Source of the DNA: Thauera sp.
GTDB taxonomy: Bacteria; Pseudomonadota; Gammaproteobacteria; Burkholderiales; Rhodocyclaceae
NCBI GenBank assembly: GCA_017302295.1
Contig: JAFLDS010000007.1
Coordinates: forward strand, 62,001-126,000
DNA length: 64,000 bases
Direction: 5' to 3'
Of the stretch, positions 1 through 7,930 are shown piece by piece. The notes beneath the pieces were generated by a model. It was not told the origin of the DNA. It searched no databases and saw only the letters and a list, made by a program, of their open reading frames with translations. Both the position numbers and the translations under genes were made by a program. Within the stretch, counting starts at the first letter, position 1. The number at the start of each line of letters is the position of its first letter.

Positions 1-800
1 AGGGCAATGGTCGCGAGCGTTGCCCAGCCGATCGACGTGCTCCACATGAGCGTCATCGCATCGGGCTCCATGCGTCCCAGGATCAGCAGCAGGGCGAGCG
101 GAAGCAAGCCGACGACGATCGCCTGCAGCTTGCCCTGTGCCGTGAGTGCGCGGATCTTTGCCTGCATCGCAAGCTGGCTGCGCACAGTCGTCGCCGCGCG
201 CTCGAGTGCTTCGGCAAGGCTGCCTCCGGTCTCGTTGGCGATTCTCATCGCCGATACCACCAGGGTCATCGCCTGCAGTGGGATGCGCTGCGCAAGCTTG
301 TCGAGCGCATCGTCGATGGAAACGCCCAGTCGTTGTTCGCGCAACAGCAGATCGAATTCCTGCGAGATCGGCGGGCGACTTTCGCGAACGACCTGCTGCA
401 GCGCCAGCGTGAGCGACACGCCAGCGCGCAGGCCGCCAGCGATGACCAGGAGCGCGTCGGGGAGTTGTTGCTCGTAGCGTTCAAGGCGGCGCTGGCGAAG
501 TATTCGAAATGCCGTCCGTGGAGCGAGGGCAAGGATGACGCCTGCGGCCACGCCGGCCACCGGCATCTCGGTCAGCAGCCAGACGCCCGAACCGACACCG
601 GTAGCGGTGATCATGCTGAGCACGAACAAGCGGCCCGGATCGATGAAGACGAAGAGTTCCCTCAGGCTGAGGTGGGCGTGTTCGGTGAAGCGCCGGCGAT
701 AGCGTTCGAACCACCTCGTGCCCATCTCGATCACGATCCAGGCCGCAAGCGCCGCCGCGCAGCCGGTTGTCAGCAGGACAAAGAGTCGCTCGCTGCTCAT
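1..800 (-). CDS. tadB: TadB-type inner-membrane platform protein of the Tad pilus (partial, C-terminus off the left edge)
   Basis: The gene is open from an ATG at 800 to the window edge, so about 266 residues are visible. They show an N-terminal membrane helix (LLTTGCAAALAAWIVIEM), a second hydrophobic stretch, and the T2SSF (GspF/TadB) domain. That domain carries the recognisable pattern LPDALLVIAGGLRAGVSLTLAL followed later by ANETGGSLAEALERAA. TadB with TadC forms the inner-membrane platform on which the TadA ATPase drives Flp pilus assembly. The start overlaps the TadA stop codon (ATGA), so the two are translationally coupled. It is the last gene of the operon in view; tadC and accessory tad genes would be expected beyond the edge. 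Confidence 0.9.
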   Translation of the reverse strand, partial: MSSERLFVLLTTGCAAALAAWIVIEMGTRWFERYRRRFTEHAHLSLRELFVFIDPGRLFVLSMITATGVGSGVWLLTEMPVAGVAAGVILALAPRTAFRILRQRRLERYEQQLPDALLVIAGGLRAGVSLTLALQQVVRESRPPISQEFDLLLREQRLGVSIDDALDKLAQRIPLQAMTLVVSAMRIANETGGSLAEALERAATTVRSQLAMQAKIRALTAQGKLQAIVVGLLPLALLLILGRMEPDAMTLMWSTSIGWATLATIA

Positions 801-2497
801 ACGGGGTTCGCCGTGAAGATTGCAAGATCGAGCTTCAGGCCGGACTCACGCAGCCCGTCGTAGAAGCCCGGGACGGTATCGGCGGCCGTGAAGCGCCCGG
901 TCACCTGCTGTTCGTGACGACCGGTGCGCTCGAAGCGGAACAGTTCCTGAAGCTGGTAGCGGCCCGCCTCGAGCCCCGTGAGCTCGGAAATGCTCGTCAC
1001 TCGCCGCGTCCCGCAGGGGAAACGCGTCTGCTGCACGACGATGTCGATCGCACTGGCGATCTGTTCGCGAATGGCGGCGAGAGGGAGGTCCATTCCCGCC
1101 ATCAGCACCAGCGTCTCCAGTCGGGCGAGGGCGTCGCGTGGACTGTTGGCGTGCAGCGTGGTCAGCGAGCCCTCATGACCCGTATTCATCGCCTGCAGCA
1201 TGTCGAGCGCCTCGCCGCCCCGACACTCGCCGATGACGATGCGGTCGGGCCGCATGCGCAGGGCGTTGCGCACGAGGTCGCGAATCGCAATCGCACCGCG
1301 CCCCTCGAGGTTGGCCGGGCGCGCCTCGAGTGCGACCAAGTGCGCGTGATTGAGGCGCAACTCCGCGGCATCCTCGATCGTGATGATCCGCTCTCCGTCC
1401 GGAATGAAGTTCGAGAGCAGGTTCAGGAAGGTCGTCTTTCCCGACCCGGTGCCACCGGCGACGACGATGTTCTGGCGTTGTTCGACGCACACCTGAAGGA
1501 ACTCGGCCATCGCGCGGGAGAGCGTGCCGTAGCCGATCATGTCATCTACATCGAGGTGGCGGCGAGTAAACTTGCGGATGGTCAGGGTCGGACCCTTCAG
1601 CGCCAGCGGCGCGATTACGGCATTGACGCGCGAGCCGTCCTTGAGCCGGGCATCGACCATGGGCGATGATTCGTCGATGCGTCGTCCGAGTGGCGCGACG
1701 ATGCGTTCGATCACGCCCAGCACTGCACGATTGCTGGTGAAACTGGCGGCGTGTGCCACCAATCGCCCGGCGCGCTCGACATAGATCTCATCATGACGGT
1801 TGACCATGATCTCGGTGATCTGGTCGTCGGCGAGCAAAGCTTCGAGCGGACCGAGGCCTATCGCCTCGTCGAGCACCTCCTGCAGCAGGGCGGCGCGATC
1901 GAGTTCAGCCGGAATCGTCTCCTCGGCGGCGATGATCTCGCTGATCACGCGCGAGGTCTCGAGGCGAAGTTCGACATCGGACATTCGGGTCAGGTCACGC
2001 CGTCGCAGGTCGATCGTTTCGAGCAGCCGGTCGTGAATGCGTTTGCGCCATTCGAAGCGCTCGGTTCGATGATCCTCGACGTGACGAGGCGATTCCTTGC
2101 GCGGCGAACCCGCGAGTCCGCCGGCATCAAACATGGCCCCTGCGGCCGGGATGACATCTTGCTCGCCACCCAGGTGGCAGCGAGCCATTCGCGCGGAGGA
2201 TCCGTCGGCGAGGTCCCTCACGCGCAGACGATATGCACCGATGACGATTTCGTCGCCGAAATCGAGCGGACCATGGCGCACGATGCGCGAGCCGTTGACC
2301 CAGGTCCCGGACAGGTGCCCGAGATCCTCGAGGACCAGACCGCCTTCGGTGCGAACGATGCGCGCATGGTCGCGACCGATGCGCCACCCGGACAGCCTGA
2401 CGTGGGCACCGCCGCCCCTGCCGATGATCGCGTGGTCGGCGTCGAGTCCGATCTCGCGGCTGTCGCCCGCTTCTTCGCTGATGGTGATGGAGAACAT
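797..2497 (-). CDS. tadA: TadA/CpaF secretion ATPase with N-terminal FHA domain
   Basis: This 566-residue ATPase powers Flp pilus assembly and secretion. Residues about 1-100 form an FHA-like domain ([28 protein letters not shown]). Residues about 150-540 are the CpaF/TadA hexameric ATPase, with Walker A GGTGSGKT at about 348-355, an Asp/Glu-box around TIEDAAEL, and a Walker B region [20 protein letters not shown] at 2506 would extend the frame by three residues. The ATG at 2497 is preferred because AAAGGAGG lies about 8 bases before it, inside the end of the secretin gene. Ordinary CpaF proteins start with a short helical region, so the FHA fusion is notable. In FHA domains a conserved Ser usually precedes the (R)xH motif; here that position is Gly (IGRDH). 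Confidence 0.93.
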   Translation of the reverse strand: MFSITISEEAGDSREIGLDADHAIIGRGGGAHVRLSGWRIGRDHARIVRTEGGLVLEDLGHLSGTWVNGSRIVRHGPLDFGDEIVIGAYRLRVRDLADGSSARMARCHLGGEQDVIPAAGAMFDAGGLAGSPRKESPRHVEDHRTERFEWRKRIHDRLLETIDLRRRDLTRMSDVELRLETSRVISEIIAAEETIPAELDRAALLQEVLDEAIGLGPLEALLADDQITEIMVNRHDEIYVERAGRLVAHAASFTSNRAVLGVIERIVAPLGRRIDESSPMVDARLKDGSRVNAVIAPLALKGPTLTIRKFTRRHLDVDDMIGYGTLSRAMAEFLQVCVEQRQNIVVAGGTGSGKTTFLNLLSNFIPDGERIITIEDAAELRLNHAHLVALEARPANLEGRGAIAIRDLVRNALRMRPDRIVIGECRGGEALDMLQAMNTGHEGSLTTLHANSPRDALARLETLVLMAGMDLPLAAIREQIASAIDIVVQQTRFPCGTRRVTSISELTGLEAGRYQLQELFRFERTGRHEQQVTGRFTAADTVPGFYDGLRESGLKLDLAIFTANPV

Positions 2498-2502
2498 CGT
2501 CG

Positions 2503-3927
2503 TCAACCTCCTTTCGCACTGGGGGGGAGAGACGGCGCAACCGACTCTTCCGCCTTAGGGTGGCCGGTGGACGCGGGAGGCCGCGAGGGGTGCGGCACCA
2601 GCTGCTGTTCGGCACGTTGCTCGAGCTCGACTGAGGCAGCGCCGATGCGTACTCCACCCGAGCGCAGCAGGCGAGGTGTAAGGAAAACGACCAATTCGCT
2701 TTGCCGATTCTGAAAGCGCGTCGAGCGAAAGAGGTTGCCAAGCACCGGAATGTCACCAACGTAAGGCACCGAGGTGACGTCGCTGGCCTGATCACGGCTG
2801 ATCACGCCCGACAGGGCGAGCGTCTCTCCCTCGCGCAGGTTGAACTCGGTCTCGGTGCGTCGCGACAGCAGACCTGGCACGCCCATGACCGCGACGCTGC
2901 GATCGAGCGAACTCACCTCGGTCTTGATCCGGGCGCGTATGGCCCCGGAGTCGTCGGCGACCGGTTCCACGATCTCGAGCCGGATGCCGTACTCCTTGAA
3001 GTTGATGTTCGGGGTTCCCGTGGCGGAGGCCGTCGCGACCGGGATCTCGCCACCGGCAAGAAAACTTGCCGAGCCCCGATTGCGTGCGGAGAGTCGCGGC
3101 TGGGCGAGAATTACTGCGTCGCCCTTCTGCGCGAGCAGGTTCAAGCGGCCGAAAAGCGAGCCCACGACGCTGAACTGCGTCGAAAAGCGCCGCACGCGAT
3201 CGCCGGGAATGTCGACTTCGCTGCGGGCCTTGCCGTCGTCGAGGGCGGCCATGACGGACCGTCCCTCTCGGTTGTTGTGATACAGGTCTCCGGCGATCTC
3301 GAAGCCGAAGAGCGGCTTTCCCTGGGTGGTCCAGTCGATACCGAGATCCTCGAGGCCGCTGCGTGAGATCTCGACGAACTTCACATCAAACTCGAACATG
3401 CGGTCGAAACCCACCCGGCTGGTGAAATCGATCACTTGCGGGAAGCGTTTGACGATCTCGGCGATGCGATCGCGGTCGGCATCGGAGATGTCGTTTCCCT
3501 CTATCAGGACGTTGTCGCCGATGCTTCGGGTGCGCACGTTCGGCATGTCGCGGAAGTACGACTGCAGATCGCGCGTGACGCGCGCCATGTCGCTGCCCTG
3601 CACGACGACCTTCATCCGGTGGCTGCGTCCGGCCCGCGTCCACACCTGCAGCGAGGTTTCGCCCGCTCCATTGGCGATCAACAGGATCTCGCGATCGTCG
3701 AGCACTGCAGCCGAGAGCACCTTGCCGTCACCGACGGCCAGCCGTGATGCGTTGGCTTGCGGGAGTGTCCTCGTCTCCCCCGCGAAGAGTCGAAGCTCGG
3801 TGGGCTCTCGCTCCTCCACGGGCGTGACCGGCGCCGCGGCGAGGCTGGTCGGAGCGAGGAGAAGAAACCCCGAGAGAACGAGACGAGGGACGAACGGGAT
3901 AGCGATGGGTGGCGGCGAGAGACGCAT
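2503..3927 (-). CDS. rcpA: Tad pilus outer-membrane secretin (RcpA/CpaC)
   Basis: The 474-residue product starts with a signal peptide (RLVLSGFLLLAPTSLAAAPV). An N-terminal pilus-secretin domain follows (ETRTLPQANASRLAVGDG to about residue 110), then a BON-like region, then the C-terminal secretin domain (FEFDVKFVEISRSGLEDLGI onward, with VPYVGDIPVLGNLFRS and LVVFLTPRLL near the end). It forms the outer-membrane channel for the Flp pilus. The frame is open to a TTG at 3969, but the ATG at 3927 places the signal peptide correctly. It lies between cpaB and tadA in the usual Tad order. No TadZ/CpaE gene lies between it and tadA. Confidence 0.92.
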   Translation of the reverse strand: MRLSPPPIAIPFVPRLVLSGFLLLAPTSLAAAPVTPVEEREPTELRLFAGETRTLPQANASRLAVGDGKVLSAAVLDDREILLIANGAGETSLQVWTRAGRSHRMKVVVQGSDMARVTRDLQSYFRDMPNVRTRSIGDNVLIEGNDISDADRDRIAEIVKRFPQVIDFTSRVGFDRMFEFDVKFVEISRSGLEDLGIDWTTQGKPLFGFEIAGDLYHNNREGRSVMAALDDGKARSEVDIPGDRVRRFSTQFSVVGSLFGRLNLLAQKGDAVILAQPRLSARNRGSASFLAGGEIPVATASATGTPNINFKEYGIRLEIVEPVADDSGAIRARIKTEVSSLDRSVAVMGVPGLLSRRTETEFNLREGETLALSGVISRDQASDVTSVPYVGDIPVLGNLFRSTRFQNRQSELVVFLTPRLLRSGGVRIGAASVELEQRAEQQLVPHPSRPPASTGHPKAEESVAPSLPPSAKGG

Positions 3928-3979
3928 GGGCCTGAGCTTCTTGCAGTTGGGTGGGGCAGGGGGCAGCAATCAGTGTTTT

Positions 3980-4852
3980 TCAGTGAGCCTGACGGGGCGC
4001 GGAGGGCGCCACGGGGATGAGACCGGACAGCACATCCCGCGAGGACGGTATGCCGCTCTCCTGCAAGACACTGCCGGTGCCGCCGTAGATCACCGGGACC
4101 CGGCGCTCCTTTTCTGCAGTTGGCTTGTCCAGACCAAGCATGGAGAGGGCATCGTGCGGCCGCGACACCTGCCGCGCGATGTCACCCGGGGCACGAAGCA
4201 GGGCTGTGATGCTTCCAATCGTCCGTGCAGCGACGATGCGTTCTCCATCGGCTGCGCTTGCGTCCAGAGTAATGGTCGCAAAACCGTCAGGACCGGCATC
4301 TCTGCCGGCATCATTTGCTGTGCGCTTCCCGGTGGCCAGCACAGTGATCCCTTGAACAAGGGGGAGCGTCAAGTTGCGGTCATTCCTGCGCACGTTGAGC
4401 ATCAGGTCGATCGTGTCGCCTGGCTCGAGCAGGCCCGAGATGGAACTGATCTCATCCACTGCGAGCGTCACAGCGCGTCGCCCCGGAAGAAGCCGCGCGG
4501 ACAGGCTTGCAGCGCGCTTGTCCGCGAGTTGGGACCAGAGCAGCGGTTCGCCGCGTCGGGCAGGGAACGAGAGGGTCGATCCAGCGACTCGGTCGAACTG
4601 GTCCGGCGTGATCGCGTCGGAGTGAAGCCAATCCGCCGGCACCTCGCGAACCGCAACGCGCTCGTGGTCGATCCGTTCCCCGGCTGGGAGATCCTCTTTC
4701 GCGACGACCGCGCGAGCGCTCTTCTGTTCGCCCCGCCGCTGAATATCTGCGACACGATCGTCGAGATAGCGTGTTGCGAACAATGCGGCCGAAAGGCCGA
4801 AAACGACGGCGATCCCGAGCGTGATCAAGGTTCGATGGGGTCTGGCGAGCAT
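3980..4852 (-). CDS. cpaB: Flp pilus assembly protein CpaB/RcpC
   Basis: The product has 290 residues. An N-terminal membrane anchor (LITLGIAVVFGLSAALFA) is followed by a SAF domain (about 45-110: AVVAKEDLPAGERIDHERV, VREVPADW, GSTLSFPARRGEPLLWSQL) and the RcpC/CpaB domain (AVTLAVDEISSISGLLEPGD, DTIDLMLNV). CpaB is a periplasmic inner-membrane-anchored partner of the secretin. The frame extends 58 codons upstream in the ORF, but that part is translation over the preceding gene in another frame. The ATG at 4852 is followed directly by the membrane anchor and sits 8 bases after the preceding stop. Confidence 0.9.
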   Translation of the reverse strand: MLARPHRTLITLGIAVVFGLSAALFATRYLDDRVADIQRRGEQKSARAVVAKEDLPAGERIDHERVAVREVPADWLHSDAITPDQFDRVAGSTLSFPARRGEPLLWSQLADKRAASLSARLLPGRRAVTLAVDEISSISGLLEPGDTIDLMLNVRRNDRNLTLPLVQGITVLATGKRTANDAGRDAGPDGFATITLDASAADGERIVAARTIGSITALLRAPGDIARQVSRPHDALSMLGLDKPTAEKERRVPVIYGGTGSVLQESGIPSSRDVLSGLIPVAPSAPRQAH

Positions 4853-4860
4853 AGGCGAGC

Positions 4861-5058
4861 CTAGATTGGCAGGACGAGAGCGGACTGGAAACGGTCGTAG
4901 CCGGCGCCGATCGCATCGGTGAAGAGCGCTGCAAGCGACGGGTAACCTTCGAAAGGCATCGCGAAGATGCCGACAAGGATGAAGGTGACCACGAGCAGTT
5001 CGACCAGCGACTGACCGCGCACGCAAGGGATACCGTTAGCAAAGCACAGGCGATGCAT
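4861..5058 (-). CDS. Small pilin-like protein of the Tad operon (65 residues)
   Basis: The 65-residue product has a short basic leader with a type IVb prepilin-like junction, VRGQSLVELLVVTFILVG. Cleavage after Gly15 would leave Glu at +5, followed by a hydrophobic helix, then a short amphipathic tail (TDAIGAGYDRFQSALVLPI). This is the layout of TadE/TadF-type pseudopilins or Flp-like minor pilins. It is tightly packed between an unknown secreted protein (1 base gap) and cpaB (8 bases). It lacks the Glu-Tyr pair of the major Flp pilin, so a minor pseudopilin role is more likely. Function is inferred from leader and context only. Confidence 0.7.
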   Translation of the reverse strand: MHRLCFANGIPCVRGQSLVELLVVTFILVGIFAMPFEGYPSLAALFTDAIGAGYDRFQSALVLPI

Positions 5059-5778
5059 TCAATGGCTCCGAGTGCCGCGGCGCACAAAGTGGAGGGATAC
5101 CGCGGTACGCCCGGAGCCGGTTGCGGCCTGTGGAATTTCGACTGCGACGAGCATCGCCTCTCCCTCTGCACCGGAGAACCACAGGCTACGACCCCGCGGA
5201 ACCCCAAGCGGGCGGTCCAACTCACGCTCTAGCCGATAGCCGAGGTCCTGCAGCGCGTTGCGGAAGTGGGTGACGTTCACAGCGACCGAATGATCGTTGG
5301 TGAAGGTCTGAAGGCGTGAATGGCTCGCGAGATCCTCCATCTCGATATGAGGGCCTGTCTTGGTGCCGGCTGGTGGAACGAGAGAAGTGGGAGGACTTCC
5401 CGAAAATGAAGGTGATTCGATCGGGCTTTCCGAGATCGTCCCGCGAGTGAGGCCCGCGCCGTCGGCCTTGAGGCGCACCATGGTCATGGTCCGGTCCTCG
5501 ATGCGAGCGAGCACTCGCCAGCCCCGAACCTCGTTTTCCACCCGCCTGTCGCCAAGCCAGCTTCTCCACTCTTGGAGCGCCTGTCGATAGGGCCGCGGCG
5601 CGACGAATTCATGAACCTGAAGAGGCGCGCCGTTGAACCGCATCGCGGGCGACACAGAAACGATCCGCGCGCCCCGGAGCGGCGCCCACTCGGCGTCGAT
5701 CGCATGAGCCTGTGCGTTCAGGAGCGACAGTGCGGCGTACAGCGGTATCAGCGCCGTGCTGGTGTGGACTTTGCCCAT
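5059..5778 (-). CDS. Secreted protein of unknown function in the Tad operon
   Basis: The product has 239 residues. The N-terminus is a clear signal peptide (TSTALIPLYAALSLLNAQAHA, cleaved near residue 26). The rest is soluble and I recognise no family. It contains a predicted mixed alpha/beta first half (ALQEWRSWLGDRRVENEVRG, TMTMVRLKADGAG), a Ser/Pro-rich linker (SPIESPSFSGSPPTSLVPP), and a C-terminal part ending in FVRRGTRSH. The ATG at 5778 overlaps the stop of the TadE-like gene (TGATG) and has GGAGG about 9 bases upstream; a TTG-linked ATG at 5784 is an alternative. The context suggests a periplasmic role in pilus assembly. Confidence 0.75.
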   Translation of the reverse strand: MGKVHTSTALIPLYAALSLLNAQAHAIDAEWAPLRGARIVSVSPAMRFNGAPLQVHEFVAPRPYRQALQEWRSWLGDRRVENEVRGWRVLARIEDRTMTMVRLKADGAGLTRGTISESPIESPSFSGSPPTSLVPPAGTKTGPHIEMEDLASHSRLQTFTNDHSVAVNVTHFRNALQDLGYRLERELDRPLGVPRGRSLWFSGAEGEAMLVAVEIPQAATGSGRTAVSLHFVRRGTRSH

Positions 5779-6521
5779 CAACATCCATCCTCCAGTCGAT
5801 CGCACGGTACAAGCTCGGGCTGGATCTTGCCCGCCTCCATCGCCGGGTCGAGAACCAGACGAGGCAGTTGTCCGACCGTGTCGCCGAGCAGACGCAGGGG
5901 CGAAATCGGATAGACCATGAGCGTGCCGCGCTCGATGCGCCGCGAAACTTCGGCTGGGCCGCTTGCCGCCCAGTTGTCGACGAGGAGGGTCTGGTGACGG
6001 CGGATCTCCAGCGCGAGCCCGTCGAACGGCGGAAAGGCCGGAACGGTGCGTGGGCGGACGGCGACCGTCCCGGAATGAAAGTTCCTGGTAGCCAGGTCGA
6101 AACCGGCGGAACCCGGCAACAAGGCTGCAGGCAGCGACGACGGTTCGGAGCGTCTTGAACTCGCGGTCACGTCCGTCGAGAATTCCGCGAGCAAGGGGCG
6201 CCCGGTGTGGTCGGCCCACAATGGATTGCGATGCGCTGCATAATCGCCGGCCACGTCACCAGTCTTGATGGGAGCATCACTACTGCTGAAGAAGCGCCTC
6301 CGTACCTCATTTCCGAGGTCCGCGTCGGTTTTCCAGCCAGAGGCGGCATGGGTCACCGTCGCCTCGAAGGCGACGTAACGTGCTGCCGCTTCAGTCGCGT
6401 GAGCCATATCGAGATACTTGCCGAGCAGGGGAATCGACAGGAACAGCGGGACGAGGGCGAGCGAGAGCACGGCGAACTCGGCCACGGACTGCCCTCGTTG
6501 AATGTGAGTACCCGGCTTCAC
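5778..6521 (-). CDS. tadE: TadE-like pseudopilin/pilus assembly protein
   Basis: The product has 247 residues when read from the GTG at 6521. The leader GTHIQRGQSVAEFAVLSLAL carries the TadE prepilin signature: cleavage after Gly10 puts Glu at +5. A membrane helix follows, then the TadE-like motif GKYLDMAHATEAAARYVAFE and a long periplasmic domain. The GTG start overlaps the stop of the upstream TadG-like gene (GTGA) and has AGGAAGG about 12 bases before it. An upstream ATG at 6557 would overlap the previous gene by 40 bases and is less likely. The family predicts processing by a dedicated prepilin peptidase, which is not in the window. Confidence 0.8.
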   Translation of the reverse strand: MKPGTHIQRGQSVAEFAVLSLALVPLFLSIPLLGKYLDMAHATEAAARYVAFEATVTHAASGWKTDADLGNEVRRRFFSSSDAPIKTGDVAGDYAAHRNPLWADHTGRPLLAEFSTDVTASSRRSEPSSLPAALLPGSAGFDLATRNFHSGTVAVRPRTVPAFPPFDGLALEIRRHQTLLVDNWAASGPAEVSRRIERGTLMVYPISPLRLLGDTVGQLPRLVLDPAMEAGKIQPELVPCDRLEDGC

Positions 6522-7930
6522 GGCAGGACGACGCCTTCCTGCCGGGTGGCCGCCCATGCGCGGTCGCCGTTCGTCGGGCTCACCAGGCGCACCTGCCAGT
6601 AAGGGTTGTAGAGGCTCGCGTATTCAGCCTTGCCGTCCTGACGTAGTTGCGGACGATCGAAGAACACCTCCGCTCGCGACAACGCAGCCATCTCGTCGCC
6701 CGGCGGAACGCTATCGAACTGCCGCAGACGGCCCTCCGGACGGACGACGCTGCTGCCACCCGAGGTGCGCAGAGCATGCCGCGCCTTCGAGACTCGAATG
6801 CTCAGGCCAGTGCCAGGATCGGAAGTGCGATCGAGGTTGGCTAGGTCTCGGGTGGCCGGCAAGCCGCTGAACCGGGCGCCAATCGAATTCATGTCGGACA
6901 TCGAAGGTTCTGCGTGCTTCTTGGTGGTGCGCGGGTTGTCTCGATAGCTGTTGCCGTGACTTGCGGTGCCCGGCTCGCCGTCGCCGCTGTCGGCCTTCGC
7001 CGCACCCCAGGCGATAGAGGTGCGCGTCCAGCGCCAACTGCCCTTGCGCAGGCGCTGGCCCTCGTGCTCGAGCGTGTCGATCGCGCGCCACTCATCGTAG
7101 TTGATGAGTTCCGTTCCGCCGCGACGCTTGAGTTCGACATTCCGCTGCAGTGGCCAGATGTCCGGGCCATGCAACGACCACTTGCGTTCGCTGGAAAAAT
7201 CGTCTCGGGAGCGCAGCACCACGTCGCCGAGGCGACCGCGCTCGTCACCACTCCCGTCCTTTGCATAGCTGCGTGTGAGGTGGTCGAAGCCGTGCGTCGA
7301 TCGGTTCAGTTCGGCGCGCATGGCGGGATCGATCCTGCGCACGACCTCGTTCGCAATCGCCTCCTGGGCGAGTCCAGCGGCCAGCTCTGCGTGGATCAGG
7401 GTTTGTGAAAGGGACAGCGCGAGGCTTGCCGTGTCGTGCGCGGTGACGATTGCGGCAAGCATGTGGTCGAGCATCTCGACGGCGGCATCAAGCCCACCCT
7501 CAAGTCCACCCCCGCTCAGATAATCCAGGTAGGCGCTGCCGCCAAAGCTCGCGAGCAACACGAGCAGTTGCGGATAGTCGGAGGGGTCGAATATCCACTT
7601 GCTCGCGACCGACCCCAAAAGGCCGGCGTTGTCCACACCGGTCCGGAAGTAATGCATCCAGGACGCGAGGCTGATTGCCTGCGCGATCGCAACCTGGTTC
7701 GCGACGATGGCGCGGTTCGCGTAGGCGTCGTAGTTGAGCGCGCGCGCCTCAAGTACGGCGGCGCTGTAGGCCGCGCCATCGGCTGCGTTGGTGATCCGCA
7801 ATTTTTCGTCGATGACGCGCCCGCTGTTGAACATCAGGTACATCACCGCCGCAGTGGCGAGAATGAAGAACACGCCGAGCGGCAGGGCCTGGCCTTCGCT
7901 ACGTGTAGCGCGAAGATCGATCCTGTTCAT
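6518..7930 (-). CDS. tadG: TadG-like Flp pilus assembly protein
   Basis: The 470-residue protein begins with the TadG/TadE-like N-terminal module: SEGQALPLGVFFILATAAVM forms the membrane helix, and ITNAADGAAYSAAVLEARAL is the conserved segment after it. The large remainder (about 400 residues) is periplasmic or extracellular and has no Cys pair or von Willebrand domain that I can recognise. Long TadG proteins often carry VWA domains, so this looks like a shorter or divergent version. It overlaps the Lnt-like gene upstream (ATGA at 7930) and the TadE-like gene downstream (GTGA), which indicates translational coupling through the operon. Confidence 0.75.
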   Translation of the reverse strand: MNRIDLRATRSEGQALPLGVFFILATAAVMYLMFNSGRVIDEKLRITNAADGAAYSAAVLEARALNYDAYANRAIVANQVAIAQAISLASWMHYFRTGVDNAGLLGSVASKWIFDPSDYPQLLVLLASFGGSAYLDYLSGGGLEGGLDAAVEMLDHMLAAIVTAHDTASLALSLSQTLIHAELAAGLAQEAIANEVVRRIDPAMRAELNRSTHGFDHLTRSYAKDGSGDERGRLGDVVLRSRDDFSSERKWSLHGPDIWPLQRNVELKRRGGTELINYDEWRAIDTLEHEGQRLRKGSWRWTRTSIAWGAAKADSGDGEPGTASHGNSYRDNPRTTKKHAEPSMSDMNSIGARFSGLPATRDLANLDRTSDPGTGLSIRVSKARHALRTSGGSSVVRPEGRLRQFDSVPPGDEMAALSRAEVFFDRPQLRQDGKAEYASLYNPYWQVRLVSPTNGDRAWAATRQEGVVLP

